NCBI GenBank assembly: GCA_016717005.1
Contig: JADJUF010000001.1
Span: forward strand, 682,001 to 746,000
DNA: 64,000 nt
Source of the DNA: Myxococcales bacterium
GTDB taxonomy: Bacteria > Myxococcota_A > Polyangia > Haliangiales > Haliangiaceae
Reading direction: 5' to 3'
The notes beneath the pieces are model-generated. The model saw only the letters and a program-made list of their open reading frames with translations. It had not been told where the DNA came from and searched no databases. A program made the position numbers and the translations under genes. This document shows, piece after piece, positions 20,120 through 33,064 of this stretch (positions within the stretch are counted from its first letter, which is position 1; the number at the start of each line of letters is the position of its first letter).

Positions 20120-21448
20120 ATGACCGACTCCATGCCCCCGCGCACCGACGCCGCCTGGCTCGACGCCCACTGGATGCCCTTCACCGGCAACCGCGAGTTC
20201 AAGGCCAACCCTCGCATGATCGTCGCCGCCGAGGGCGCGTACTACACCGACGTCCACGGCAAGCAGATCCTCGACGGGCTCAGCGGCCTGTGGTGCGCCG
20301 GCCTGGGCCACGGCCGCCGCGAGATCGTCGAGGCGATCCAGCGCCAGGCCGCGACCCTCGACTACGCGCCGGCGTTCCAGTACGGCCACCCGGCCTCGTT
20401 CGCGCTCGCGAACAAGCTCAAGGAGCTGACCCCGGCCGGGCTCGACTACGTGTTCTTCACCGGCTCGGGCTCCGAGTCGGCCGACACCTCGCTCAAGATG
20501 GCGCGCGCCTACTGGCGGGCCCGGGGCCAGGGCACCAAGACCCGCCTGATCGGACGCGAGAAGGGCTACCACGGCGTCAACTTCGGCGGCATCTCCGTCG
20601 GCGGCATCGCCGGCAACCGCAAGGCCTACGGCCAGGGCATCGAGGCCGATCACCTGCCGCACACCCAGCTCGGCGGCTTCCACCGCGGCATGCCGGCCCA
20701 GGGCGCCGAGCTGGCCGACGATCTGCTCAAGCTGATCGCGCTCCACGACGCGTCGAACATCGCCGCGGTGATCGTCGAGCCGATGGCGGGCTCGGCCGGG
20801 GTCATCCCGCCGCCGGTCGGCTACCTGCAGCGGCTGCGGGACATCTGCACCAAGCACGACATCCTGCTGATCTTCGACGAGGTCATCACCGGGTTCGGCC
20901 GGGTCGGCGCGTACACCGGCGCCGAGGCTTTCGGCGTCACCCCCGACATCATGAACGTCGCCAAGCAGGTCACCAACGGCACCCAGCCGCTGGGCGCGGT
21001 GATCGCGTCCAAGCACATCTACGACACGTTCATGGCCGCCGGCGGCCCGGCGTACATGCTCGAGTTCGCGCACGGCTACACCTACTCGGCCCACCCGATC
21101 GCCTGCGCCGCGGGCGTCGCCGCGCTCGAGCTCCTGGTCAAGGACCGCGCGGTCGAGCGCGTGCGCGAGCTGGCGCCGTACTGGGAGGACGCGGTCCACA
21201 GCCTCAAGGGCGCGCCGCACGTCACCGACATCCGCAACTACGGCCTCGCCGCCGGCTTCTCGATCGCCGCGGCGCCGGGCGAGCCGGCCAAGCGCCCGTT
21301 CGAGATCGCGATGGCGTGCCTCGCCAACGGCGTCTACGTCCGCTACGGCGGCGACACGATCCAGCTCGCGCCGCCGTTCATCGTCGAGAAGAACGAGATC
21401 GACACGATCGTCAGCGTCCTCGGCGACGCGCTCGCCCACGTCGCGTAG
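20120..21448 (+). CDS. omega-amino acid (beta-alanine)--pyruvate aminotransferase
   Basis: A 442-residue class III PLP aminotransferase. The N-terminus WMPFTGNREFKANPRMIVAA and the LDGLSGLWCAGLGHGRREI segment are typical of the beta-alanine:pyruvate transaminase branch. GSGSESADTSLKMARAYW holds the phosphate-binding loop, IFDEVITGFGRVG the PLP-pyridine Asp, and NVAKQVTNGTQPLGAV the Schiff-base Lys (about residue 282). The expected reaction is beta-alanine plus pyruvate to malonate semialdehyde plus alanine. This fits the dihydropyrimidinase, ureidopropionase and semialdehyde dehydrogenase genes at 25-30.6 kb, although accessory genes now separate them. Spermidine/putrescine transaminase activity is an alternative. 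Confidence 0.88.
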   Translation: MTDSMPPRTDAAWLDAHWMPFTGNREFKANPRMIVAAEGAYYTDVHGKQILDGLSGLWCAGLGHGRREIVEAIQRQAATLDYAPAFQYGHPASFALANKLKELTPAGLDYVFFTGSGSESADTSLKMARAYWRARGQGTKTRLIGREKGYHGVNFGGISVGGIAGNRKAYGQGIEADHLPHTQLGGFHRGMPAQGAELADDLLKLIALHDASNIAAVIVEPMAGSAGVIPPPVGYLQRLRDICTKHDILLIFDEVITGFGRVGAYTGAEAFGVTPDIMNVAKQVTNGTQPLGAVIASKHIYDTFMAAGGPAYMLEFAHGYTYSAHPIACAAGVAALELLVKDRAVERVRELAPYWEDAVHSLKGAPHVTDIRNYGLAAGFSIAAAPGEPAKRPFEIAMACLANGVYVRYGGDTIQLAPPFIVEKNEIDTIVSVLGDALAHVA

Positions 21449-21515
21449 CGTGGCGCCGATCACGCCCCGCCCGGCCCGCGCGCGCCGGGGCGCGCCGGTC
21501 GGTTAGGATGCCGGC

Positions 21516-22496
21516 ATGACTCGATCGAGGTGGGCGGCGGTCCTGTTGGTCCTGGGTGGGTGCGGCGGCGGTGAATCGCCGGCGCACGACGCCAGCGCGG
21601 CCGACAGCGCCGAGCTCGACGCCCCGACGGACGCCGCGATCGACGGGCCCACGCCGGTGGTCCCGACCGGCACGAACCCGGGGTTCCCGACGCCGACGGC
21701 GATCACGCGGGCCAACCAGCAAGGACCCGGGGGCTGGACCGAGCTCGGCGACGCCGACTGGAGCTGCCTCGAGACGGCCTCGACCGATCTGCCGCCGGCG
21801 GGGTCGATCGCGCTGACCGGGACGATCACCGACTTCCAGACCGGGTCAGGGGTCGGCGCCGCCCAGGTGACCGCGTTCCCGATGCTGACGCCCGCGACCA
21901 GCCTGGGCGCCGCGACCAGCTCGGACGTCGCCTCGACTCGCGGCGACTTCGCGATGACCGTGGCCCCGCTGCCCGCCGGGGTCCGCCGCTACGGGTTCGT
22001 GATGGAGGCGACCGGATACGTCCGCTCGTACGTGGTCGGTCGCTACCTCGTCCCCGGCACCGCTCAGGCGATCGAGCTGTCGCCGCTGTCGCAGGGCACC
22101 GCGAACGCGCTCCCCGCGTTCCTGGGCGTCACGCGCGATCCGTCCACGGCGACCGCGCTCGGCACGATGGTCGATTGCCAGGGCCACCGCGTCTCCAACG
22201 CGGTCGCCACGGTCAGCACCGGCAGCGCGCACGCCCCGGGCGTCGACACCTACTACTTCAGCGCGGGCTCGTCGAGCCTGCCGGTTCGCCACAGCCAGGC
22301 GCCGGTGATGAACAAGGACGGCGTGTTCATGGTGCTCGGCGTGCCGCCGCTCGCCGCGGCCTACGTGCAGGTCTGGGGCTTCCGCACCGCCGCCGAGCTC
22401 GCCAGCGGCACGCTGACGCTCCTGGCCGACGCGCCGATGATCGCCGAGGCCGGCACGTACACCAGCGTCGACCTGACGCCGCGCCGCGCGCCATAG
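21516..22496 (+). CDS. lipoprotein with carboxypeptidase-regulatory-like fold
   Basis: A 326-residue lipoprotein with signal MTRSRWAAVLLVLGGC, then an Asp/Ala-rich spacer (HDASAADSAELDAPTDAAID). The body has two beta-rich segments, SIALTGTITDFQTGSGVGAAQVTAF and LGTMVDCQGHRVSNAVATV, which read like carboxypeptidase-regulatory-like (CNA-B type) repeats with the usual G-x-V-x-D pattern at turns. No enzyme motif is visible. A surface-attached binding or structural role is the most that can be said. It follows the transaminase but has its own 67-base gap. Confidence 0.72.
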   Translation: MTRSRWAAVLLVLGGCGGGESPAHDASAADSAELDAPTDAAIDGPTPVVPTGTNPGFPTPTAITRANQQGPGGWTELGDADWSCLETASTDLPPAGSIALTGTITDFQTGSGVGAAQVTAFPMLTPATSLGAATSSDVASTRGDFAMTVAPLPAGVRRYGFVMEATGYVRSYVVGRYLVPGTAQAIELSPLSQGTANALPAFLGVTRDPSTATALGTMVDCQGHRVSNAVATVSTGSAHAPGVDTYYFSAGSSSLPVRHSQAPVMNKDGVFMVLGVPPLAAAYVQVWGFRTAAELASGTLTLLADAPMIAEAGTYTSVDLTPRRAP

Positions 22497-22499
22497 CCG

Positions 22500-23021
22500 G
22501 CGCACGGCACGCTCACGCGGCCGACGCGCGCCCGGCACCAGCCACCGCACCAACCAGCGCACCAGCCGGAGCACCAGCAGCGCCGGCACGACGCCCAGCA
22601 CGACCAGGCGCCGCGCAGGCCAGGTAGGCGTGGCCGTGGGGACCGCCGATCGCCGCCAGCGCGTCCTCGCCGTGCCAGGCGGCGGTGCCGAAATCGCGCA
22701 TCTCCGGCAGCCAGCTCTTGAGCGCGGCCCGCGTGACCACCGGCCGTAGCGCGCGCCAGTCGGGGTGGGCCAGGCACAGCTGCGCCAGGCCCAGCGACGC
22801 CATCTGGTGCGTGACCAGCGCCCACCGCCGGCGAAGCGCCCACCACCTGGCAGGGCCCGCGCGCGGTCGTCGTGGGCCTCGAACGCGACCAGCTCGTCGG
22901 CCAGCCCGCGCTGGAGCCCGGGGTCGCCGCGGTACCAGCCGGCGGCGTCGCGCCCGCACCACCACGCCGGCACCCAGCGCACCACCACCAGCGCCAGCAC
23001 CGCCGGCCCGACCCGATGCAC
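22500..23021 (-). pseudogene. broken gene for a membrane-associated protein of unknown function
   Basis: No single frame is sensible, but three successive frames give convincing protein. From GTG 23021: MHRVGPAVLALVVVRWVPAWW, then WYRGDPGLQRGLADELVAFE. After about 22860 another frame gives MASLGLAQLCLAHPDWRALR, KSWLPEMRDFGTAAWHGEDA and GGPHGHAYLA. After about 22620 the first frame again gives VVLGVVPALLVLRLVRWLVR. Together these outline a protein with a signal/TM N-terminus, a helical core and a basic hydrophobic end. At least two frameshifts are needed, so it is a decayed gene or contains sequencing indels. No clear gene is seen between 23022 and 23170. Confidence 0.5.
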
Positions 23022-23170
23022 CCACGCGCGCAGCGATCGGCCCGGCAGGCCTCGAGGCTAGCGCGGGCGGCCGGCCCGCGCCCGGCCAACCGCACCGCGA
23101 CAGCGCGACGCCGACGACCGGGTGCTCGACCTCCACGCGGGCCGACGTCCGCACGCCGCTGGCTAGACGG

Positions 23171-25132
23171 TCAGCCCCGCCGGCGTGGCTTGATCGCCAA
23201 CTTGAACCTGGGTTCCGTCGGGTTCAGCGTCACCGCGCGGCTTCGCGCCTCCTCGATCGCGGCCTCGGGCTGTCCAAGGTCACTGCGCACGCGCGCGATG
23301 TCGAACCAGGCGTGAGAGGCCCGCACCGGTTGATCATGCGCCAGCTCGATCACGCGCAGCAGGATATCGAGGACCTCCAGCAGCAGGACGCGACGGGCGC
23401 CATCGCGCGGGTCCGGCGCGCGATCTCGAGCTTGGTCTGCGCGAAGTAGTGCAGGGCGCGCGGGTCGGACTGGATCTGCGACGCGACCGCGGTGAAGACG
23501 CGATTGGCTGTCTCGAAGTCGCGCGACCGCTTGTGCAGGATCGCGAGATCGACCTGATGCCGCAGGTCGGGCGGCCGAGGCGCAGCGCGGAACAGCTCGG
23601 CCGCTTCGTCAGTCAGGTCGGCGTCGAGGTACCCGCGGCCCATCGCGATGTACGCCAGGTGACGATCGCGACCACCGGGTGCTCGCTCGAACTTGGTGAA
23701 CGCGCTGCGCGCGACCTCGAGGTTGCCGGTCCGGGCGAGGTACTCGACCAGCAGTGCGACCAATGCACCTGAGGTCGGCACGCGCTCCAGCGCCTGGCTC
23801 AGATGGTTGATCGCATCGTGTTCCATGCCCTGGTGCCAGAGCGCGGTGGCCTCTCGGGCGGCGTGCAGCACGACGTACCCTGGATGCGCGGGTAAAACGA
23901 CCCGGAAGTAGGTGCGATCGTCGTCGAACTCGAAGCGCGGCGCACCAGACCCGTTGTCCTGCATCGCTCGGTGGATCTTGGGCACACCGGTCTGCCAGGT
24001 CTCGGCCAATCGGAGCGACTTCAGCATCTCGCCGACGCGAGGATTCCGGGCCGGCGCCGCCGGAGGATGGGCCCCGACCGAAAAGTGGGAGAGCTCGATA
24101 CCCGGCACCGGCCCCGGATAGCTGGTCACCTCGACACGGTCCGGGTACAGCGCGATGCGGGTCGGGCGACCGCCAGCGTCGTAGCTCCGATGGTACACCG
24201 CGTTGACGATGGCTTCACGCAGTGCCTTCGACGGGTACGCGACCACGCGCTCGACCTGCGGGTCGTCGGCGACCTTGCGCACGACCTCCCCGAACAGCCC
24301 GCTGAGGTAGTCCAGGGTCTGGGTCACCTGGTGCGACAGGCCCGCGAAACGACCGCGTCTCGATGAGGTCGCCGCCAGCATCGTCCCGAAACTGCGCGAG
24401 CTCGATCATCGCCCCGGGGAAGTAGTCTTCCGGGGACTCGGTGAAGAACATGAGGGCCGCGTTGCGGGGCCCCTCGGTGCCGTTGACGCCGCCGGTCAGC
24501 CGAAGTCGGCGCAGCACGTCGCTCACATCGAGGGCGTCGGCATCGGCCGCGAGGTCGCTGCCGACGTCCTGCAGATAGCGCGCGAGCAGGCGTGGAGAGA
24601 TCGCCGCCAGCGCGACGTCGACACGTCGCCGCTCGTCGAACGGCACCCGCGCGGTGCGCTCGTGCAACTGCGTCAACACCGACGGCTTGGCCGCGAGCGT
24701 CTCGGGCCCGATGCGCACGTAGTACTGGCGCGCGGCGCCCTTGGCGACATCGCTCGGGGCTTGGTACGGCCGAGCATCACCCAGTGGCGCGTAGATCACG
24801 ATGATCGCCTTGTCCTGGAACCGCTCAGGCACGACGCGGGGCTGGTACGGAGGCTCGATCCGCTCACACGCGACCCGGATCTGCTGTTGCACCTTCTCGA
24901 GATCGAGGTCGTCTAGCCCAGCCGGCGGCAGGACCGGTTGACCGCCGACCTCGGCGATCCCCAAGACGACGTAGCCACCGTTCAATCCCTGGAAGTCGTT
25001 CGCGAACGCCGCGATGGTCTGCACCACGCTGGCGCGGATGACGTCGTTCCAGCCCACCTTGAAATCGATCCGCACCGATTCGACGGTGCGAGCGTGAATC
25101 AGGTCATCGAGGCGGACCGGAAGGAGGGACAC
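23171..25132 (-). pseudogene. AlbA_2 (Schlafen-like) ATP-binding/TPR protein with two frameshifts
   Basis: From ATG 25132 the first frame has the AlbA_2 domain: ESVRIDFKVGW near residue 20, AAFANDFQGLNGGYVVLGI near 40-60, and RQYYVRIGPET near 135. It continues to DLIETRSFRG near residue 260. A base is lost or gained near 24350, and the next frame picks up with LSHQVTQTLDYLSGLFGEVV, ALREAIVNAVYHRSYDAGG (the ATPase-like C-terminal lobe of this family), and then TPR helices. A second shift near 23400 leads to ARRVLLLEVLDILLRVIELA and a stop at 23171. Its codon use is visibly less extreme in GC than its neighbours, suggesting transfer. It is accessory cargo inside the pyrimidine-degradation set. 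Confidence 0.7.
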
Positions 25133-25189
25133 GACGCCGCTACTTTCGCATGTCTCGATCGCGCGCGCACGCCGGTCCCGACGCCGACG

Positions 25190-26595
25190 CTACAGCGCGA
25201 ACGTGCCGCGCTTGAGGAACTGGCCGCGGCCCTCGCGGGCCTTGGCGACCCAGCGGTCGTCCTGCACGACCACCTCGCCGCGGGCCAGCACGTGCGACGG
25301 CGCGCCGACGATCCGGCGGCCCTCGAACGGCGAGTAGTCGACGCGCATGTGCAGCGTGTCGACGCCCAGCACCTTCTCGCGGTCGGGGTCCCACACCAGC
25401 ACGTCGGCGTCGGCGCCGACCGCGATCGTGCCCTTCTTGGGGTAGAGCCCGAAGATCTTGGCGGGCGCGGTCGCGGTGATCTCGACGAAGCGGTTCATCG
25501 AGATCTTGCCGGCGCGGACGCCCTCCCACAGCAGGTACAGCCGGGTCTCGACCCCGGGCATGCCGTTGGGGATCTTCGAGAAGTCGCCGCGGCCCAGCTC
25601 CTTCTGATCCTTCATGCAGAACGGGCAGTGATCGGTGGCCACGGTCTGCAGGTCGTAGTTGCGCAGGCCGCGCCACAGGTGCTCGTGGTGGTGGGCCGGC
25701 CGCAGCGGCGGCGTGCACACGTAGCCAGCGCCCTGCCACTCGTCGCCGGCGTGCCGCGCAGATCGTCCTCGGAGCAGAACAGGTACTGCGGGCAGGTCTC
25801 GGCGTAGGCCGGCAGGCCGCGATCGCGCGCCTCCATCACCCGCTCGAGCGCGCGCTGCGCCGACAGGTGGACCATGTAGACCGGCGCCTTGGCCATCTCG
25901 GCCAGCGCGAGCGCGCGCTCGGTGCCCGTGGCCTCGGCGACCTCGGGCCGGGTCAGCGCGTGGTAGACCGGCGCGGTGTGGCCCTCCGCCAGCGCCCGCT
26001 GCACCAGCACGTCGATCGGCAGGCCGATCTCCGCGTGCATCGTGATCAGCGCGCCCAGCTCGCCGGCCTTCAGCATGGCGCGGAAGATCTGCTGATCGTC
26101 GACGAGGAACACGCCCGGGTACGCCATGAACATCTTGAAGCTGGTCACGCCCTCGCGCACCAGCGCGCCCATGCCCTCGAGCGTGTCGGCGTTGGCCTCG
26201 GTCATGATCATGTGGAAGCCGTAGTCGATCGCGGCCTTGCCCTCGGCCTTGGCGTGCCAGGCGTCGAGCCCGGCCCGCATCGACGCCCCCTTCGTCTGGA
26301 TCGCGAAGTCGAGGATCGTGGTCGTGCCGCCGTGGGCGGCCGCGACCGTGCCGGTCGCGAAGTCGTCGGACGCGGTCGTGCCGCCGAACGGCAGCTCCAT
26401 GTGGGTGTGGGCGTCGATGCCGCCCGGCATGACGTACTTGCCGGCGGCGTCGATCGTGCGATCGGGCTGGCCGAGGCCGGCCCGCTGTGACGCGTGGGTC
26501 AGCCCGACGATCGTGCTGCCCTCGATCCACACGTCGGCGGCGAAGGTGTCGGACGCGGTGACGACGGTGCCGTCCTTGATGAGCGTGCGAGTCAT
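25190..26595 (-). CDS. dihydropyrimidinase (D-hydantoinase), apparent frameshift near 25750
   Basis: About 467 residues across two frames. It hydrolyses 5,6-dihydrouracil/dihydrothymine to N-carbamoyl-beta-amino acids, the second step of reductive pyrimidine breakdown. The amidohydrolase metal ligands are all visible: HTH in GGIDAHTHMELPFGG, the carboxylatable Lys in SFKMFMAYPG, His in ITMHAEIG, His in VYMVHLSAQ and Asp in VATDHCPF. The first frame (from ATG 26595, good AGGAG site) ends sensibly at YLFCSEDDLRGTP. The next, DEWQGAGYVCTPPLR onward, lies one base out of register and ends at 25190. Because the neighbouring pathway genes are intact, a sequencing indel seems more likely than true loss. 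It lies 72 bases downstream of the ureidopropionase gene. Confidence 0.88.
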
Positions 26596-26667
26596 GACCT
26601 ACTCCTGGTCTCGTGGTGAGGCGGGTCGCGGGGCCGGGCCCCGACGACGCGGGGCGGGCGCGGCCCG

Positions 26668-27534
26668 CTACTGCTCGGTCAGCGGGCCGTAGGCGTCGGG
26701 GCGCCGGTCGCGGAAGAACTGCCAGGTGCGGCGGACCTCCTCGATCAGATCGAGGTCGAGCTCGGCCACGACCAGCTCGTCATCGTCCTCGGAGCCGCAC
26801 GCGATGATCTCGCCGCGCGGGTTCACGAAGTACGAGTTGCCGTAGAACTTGCCGACGTTCCACGGCGCCTCGGTGCCGACCCGGTTGATCGCGCCGACGT
26901 AGTAGCCGTTGGCGATCGCGTGGGCCGGCTGCTCGATCTTCCACAGGTGCTGCGACAGCCCGGCCACGGTCGCCGACGGGTTGTAGACGATCTCGGCGCC
27001 GGCGAGGCCCAGCGCGCGCGCGCCCTCGGGGAAGTGGCGGTCGTAGCAGATGTACGCGCCGATCGTCGCGTACCGGGTCTTGAACACCGGGTAGCCCAGG
27101 TTGCCCGGGCGGAAGAAGTACTTCTCCCAGAAGCCCGAGGTCTGCGGGATGTGGGTCTTGCGGTACTTGCCGAGGTAGCTGCCGTCGGCGTCGATGATCG
27201 CGGCGGTGTTGTAGTAGATGCCGGCCTGCTCGCGCTCGTAGATCGGCAGCACGATCGCCATCTGGTACTGCCGGGCGATGCCGCTCATCAGCTCGGTCAG
27301 CGGCCCTGGGCACGGCTCGGCGGCGTCGTACCAGCGCCGGTCCTGGCCGGGGCAGAAGTACGGGCCGTTGAAGATCTCCTGCAGGCAGAGGATCTGGACG
27401 CCCTGCTTGCCGGCGTCGTGGATCATCGGCAGGTGCTTCTCGAGCATCGCCGCCTGGATCTCGGCGACCGGCCGGGACTCGTCGTTGATCGGGTTGCTGG
27501 CCTGGATCAGGCCGGAGATGACTTTGCGCGCCAT
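26668..27534 (-). CDS. beta-ureidopropionase-type nitrilase-superfamily amidase
   Basis: A 288-residue carbon-nitrogen hydrolase. The catalytic triad of the superfamily is present: Glu53 in LCLQEIFNGPY, Lys126 in YRKTHIPQ and Cys163 in GAYICYDRHFPEG. The motifs FNGPYFCPGQDRRWYDAAE and HIPQTSGFWEKYFF are characteristic of the N-carbamoyl-beta-alanine amidohydrolase branch. The product would be beta-alanine or beta-aminoisobutyrate plus CO2 and ammonia. The ATG at 27534 has an AGGGGGAA site seven bases upstream. It lies between the preA-like and dihydropyrimidinase genes on the same strand. N-carbamoylputrescine amidase is the main alternative; context favours ureidopropionase. Confidence 0.9.
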   Translation of the reverse strand: MARKVISGLIQASNPINDESRPVAEIQAAMLEKHLPMIHDAGKQGVQILCLQEIFNGPYFCPGQDRRWYDAAEPCPGPLTELMSGIARQYQMAIVLPIYEREQAGIYYNTAAIIDADGSYLGKYRKTHIPQTSGFWEKYFFRPGNLGYPVFKTRYATIGAYICYDRHFPEGARALGLAGAEIVYNPSATVAGLSQHLWKIEQPAHAIANGYYVGAINRVGTEAPWNVGKFYGNSYFVNPRGEIIACGSEDDDELVVAELDLDLIEEVRRTWQFFRDRRPDAYGPLTEQ

Positions 27535-27871
27535 GCAGGTTCCCCCTCGAGCGTTGGTGCGGTGGGGCGCCATCTTACCCCTGAGCGCGGCCCGGGCGCG
27601 GGGGCGGCAACGTGCCGGGGCGACACGGGGCGGGGTCGAACCGGGCCGGCCGGTGGGCGACTGCGATGGGCGGGGATTACACACGAGGCGGCCGGCCGAG
27701 CGCCTCGTCGCCGAGCCGACGCCTGACCGGGCCCCGGGCCAGGTCCCCAGCGCGCGGCCTAGGCGGACGCCGGCCAGGGACGCACGGCCGCCGGCGCGGC
27801 GTCGCGTCCAGGCCGCGCCGGCCAGGACCATCACGATCGTCGAGCGCGCCAGCGCGGTCATGCTGCGGCGC
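27535..27871 (-). other. intergenic 337 bases, no gene seen
   Basis: Between the preA-like and ureidopropionase genes. An open frame extends the amidase upstream, but its composition (Arg/Ala/Gly-rich) and the good ribosome-binding site at 27534 argue against coding. I see no repeat or terminator. It may carry a promoter for the amidase/dihydropyrimidinase pair. Confidence 0.5.
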
Positions 27872-28981
27872 TCAGTCCGTGACCAGCGTCGCGGTCTCCT
27901 TGGAGATGTCGCCCTTCCAGGTCTCGGCGTCGCGGTTCGAGCGGCCGCGCGCGGCCTCCTTGGCGTCGCGCGCCGACTTCTGCCGATCGACGAGGTCGTG
28001 GTGGGTCGTGAAGTACGGCAGGCTCTTGCCCTGGAACTCGCGGATGTTCGCGAAGCTGTGATCGGTCATGAACTTCGCCAGCTCGTCCTTGAGCTGGGCG
28101 ATGATCTCGTAGCCGCGCAGCATCGCGCCGGTGCAGACCTGGACCGTCGACGCGCCCAGCAGCATGAACTGCGCGGCGTCGGCGCCGGTCTCGATGCCGC
28201 CCATGCCGCTGATCTCGACGCCGGGGTTGGCGCGCGCGACCTCCATGACCTGGCGCAGCGCGATCGGGCGCACGCACTGGCCCGAGTAGCCGCCGGGCAC
28301 GCTGTGGCCCTCGACGGTCGGCGTCGGCCGCAGCGTCTTCATGTCGATGCCGCTGACCGAGAGGATCGTGTTGATCATCGCGATGCCGTCGGCGCCGGCG
28401 CGCAGGGCCGAGGCGGCCGGCACGGTCGGGTTGCCGACGTTGGGCGTCATCTTGGCCCACACCGGGATGGTCGAGACCTCCTTCACCCAGCCGACGACCT
28501 CCTCGACGATGTCGGGGTTCTCGCCCATCGCCATGCCCATCTTGCGCTCGGGCAGGCCGTGCGGGCACGACAGGTTCATCTCGAAGCCGTCGACGCCGGT
28601 CAGCTGGACCTCGCGCACGATCTGCTGCCAGGCCTCCTTGCGGTACTCCTCCATGATCGAGGCGATCAGGATCTTGTTCGGGTAGTTCTTCTTGAGCTGC
28701 TTGAGGTCGTCGAGCCAGTCCTCGTACGGCCGATCGCTGATCAGCTCGATGTTCTGGAAGCCGATCACCTCGTCGCTGCCCTTGGCGCGGACCTTGGCGT
28801 AGCGCGGCGCGGTGTTGATGACCTTGCTGGCGTCGAGCGAGAAGGTCTTGCAGACCATGCCGCCCCAGCCGAGGTCGTAGGACCGAGCGATGACCTTGCC
28901 GTTGGTGCCGGGCGGGCCCGATCCGAGCAGGAACGGGTTGTCGAAGTTCATGCCGTTGACGGTGATGGACAGGTCGGCCAC
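27872..28981 (-). CDS. preA: dihydropyrimidine dehydrogenase, PreA-like FMN subunit without ferredoxin domain
   Basis: A 369-residue FMN TIM-barrel enzyme that reduces uracil/thymine. Family features are DLSITVNGMNFDNPFLLGSG at the N-terminus, GGMVCKTF, FEMNLSCPHGLPERKMGMAM with the catalytic Cys, PVWAKMTPNV, GYSGQCVRPIALRQV and SGMGGIETGADAAQFMLLGA (FMN phosphate site). Bacterial PreA and animal DPD continue into a Cys-rich 4Fe-4S ferredoxin domain. Here the C-terminus (DRQKSARDAKEAARGR, then a short tail) has no cysteines, and no PreT flavoprotein gene is nearby. This resembles the single-domain layout of plant PYD1. It starts at GTG 28981 and is divergent from mmsA across 126 bases. Confidence 0.9.
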   Translation of the reverse strand: MADLSITVNGMNFDNPFLLGSGPPGTNGKVIARSYDLGWGGMVCKTFSLDASKVINTAPRYAKVRAKGSDEVIGFQNIELISDRPYEDWLDDLKQLKKNYPNKILIASIMEEYRKEAWQQIVREVQLTGVDGFEMNLSCPHGLPERKMGMAMGENPDIVEEVVGWVKEVSTIPVWAKMTPNVGNPTVPAASALRAGADGIAMINTILSVSGIDMKTLRPTPTVEGHSVPGGYSGQCVRPIALRQVMEVARANPGVEISGMGGIETGADAAQFMLLGASTVQVCTGAMLRGYEIIAQLKDELAKFMTDHSFANIREFQGKSLPYFTTHHDLVDRQKSARDAKEAARGRSNRDAETWKGDISKETATLVTD

Positions 28982-29107
28982 GTGATCCCCCGGGGTCGGT
29001 GCAGCGTGAGTGGCGCAGCCGACGACCGGCGCGCGCTGGAACTTCGTGGGTAACACGCCTCGCGAAGGCCGTTCAACTGGCAACGCCGCCGTGATAGACC
29101 CGCGCCC
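28982..29107. promoter_or_regulatory. divergent promoter region for preA-like and mmsA genes
   Basis: The 126 bases separate two pathway genes pointing outward, so both promoters and any shared operator should be here. I see no strong consensus promoter. A weak ttcaac/tagacc pair with 17-base spacing lies next to the mmsA start but is too close to the ATG to be convincing. Confidence 0.35.
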
Positions 29108-30610
<1,503 letters not shown>

Positions 30611-30747
30611 CCGCGGGACGGGCGACGCGGTCGTTGCGTTTGGCAACGTCGCGCGACCGCGCGGCTCAGCGCCGCCGCCGTCGTCCGCCCGATCACGGCG
30701 CGACCATTGGCCGCGGCGCGCGCACGCCGGTTGCATCGTGCGCGTCG

Positions 30748-33039
<2,292 letters not shown>

Positions 33040-33064
33040 CGGTCGGCGACGAGCCCGCGGGGCC

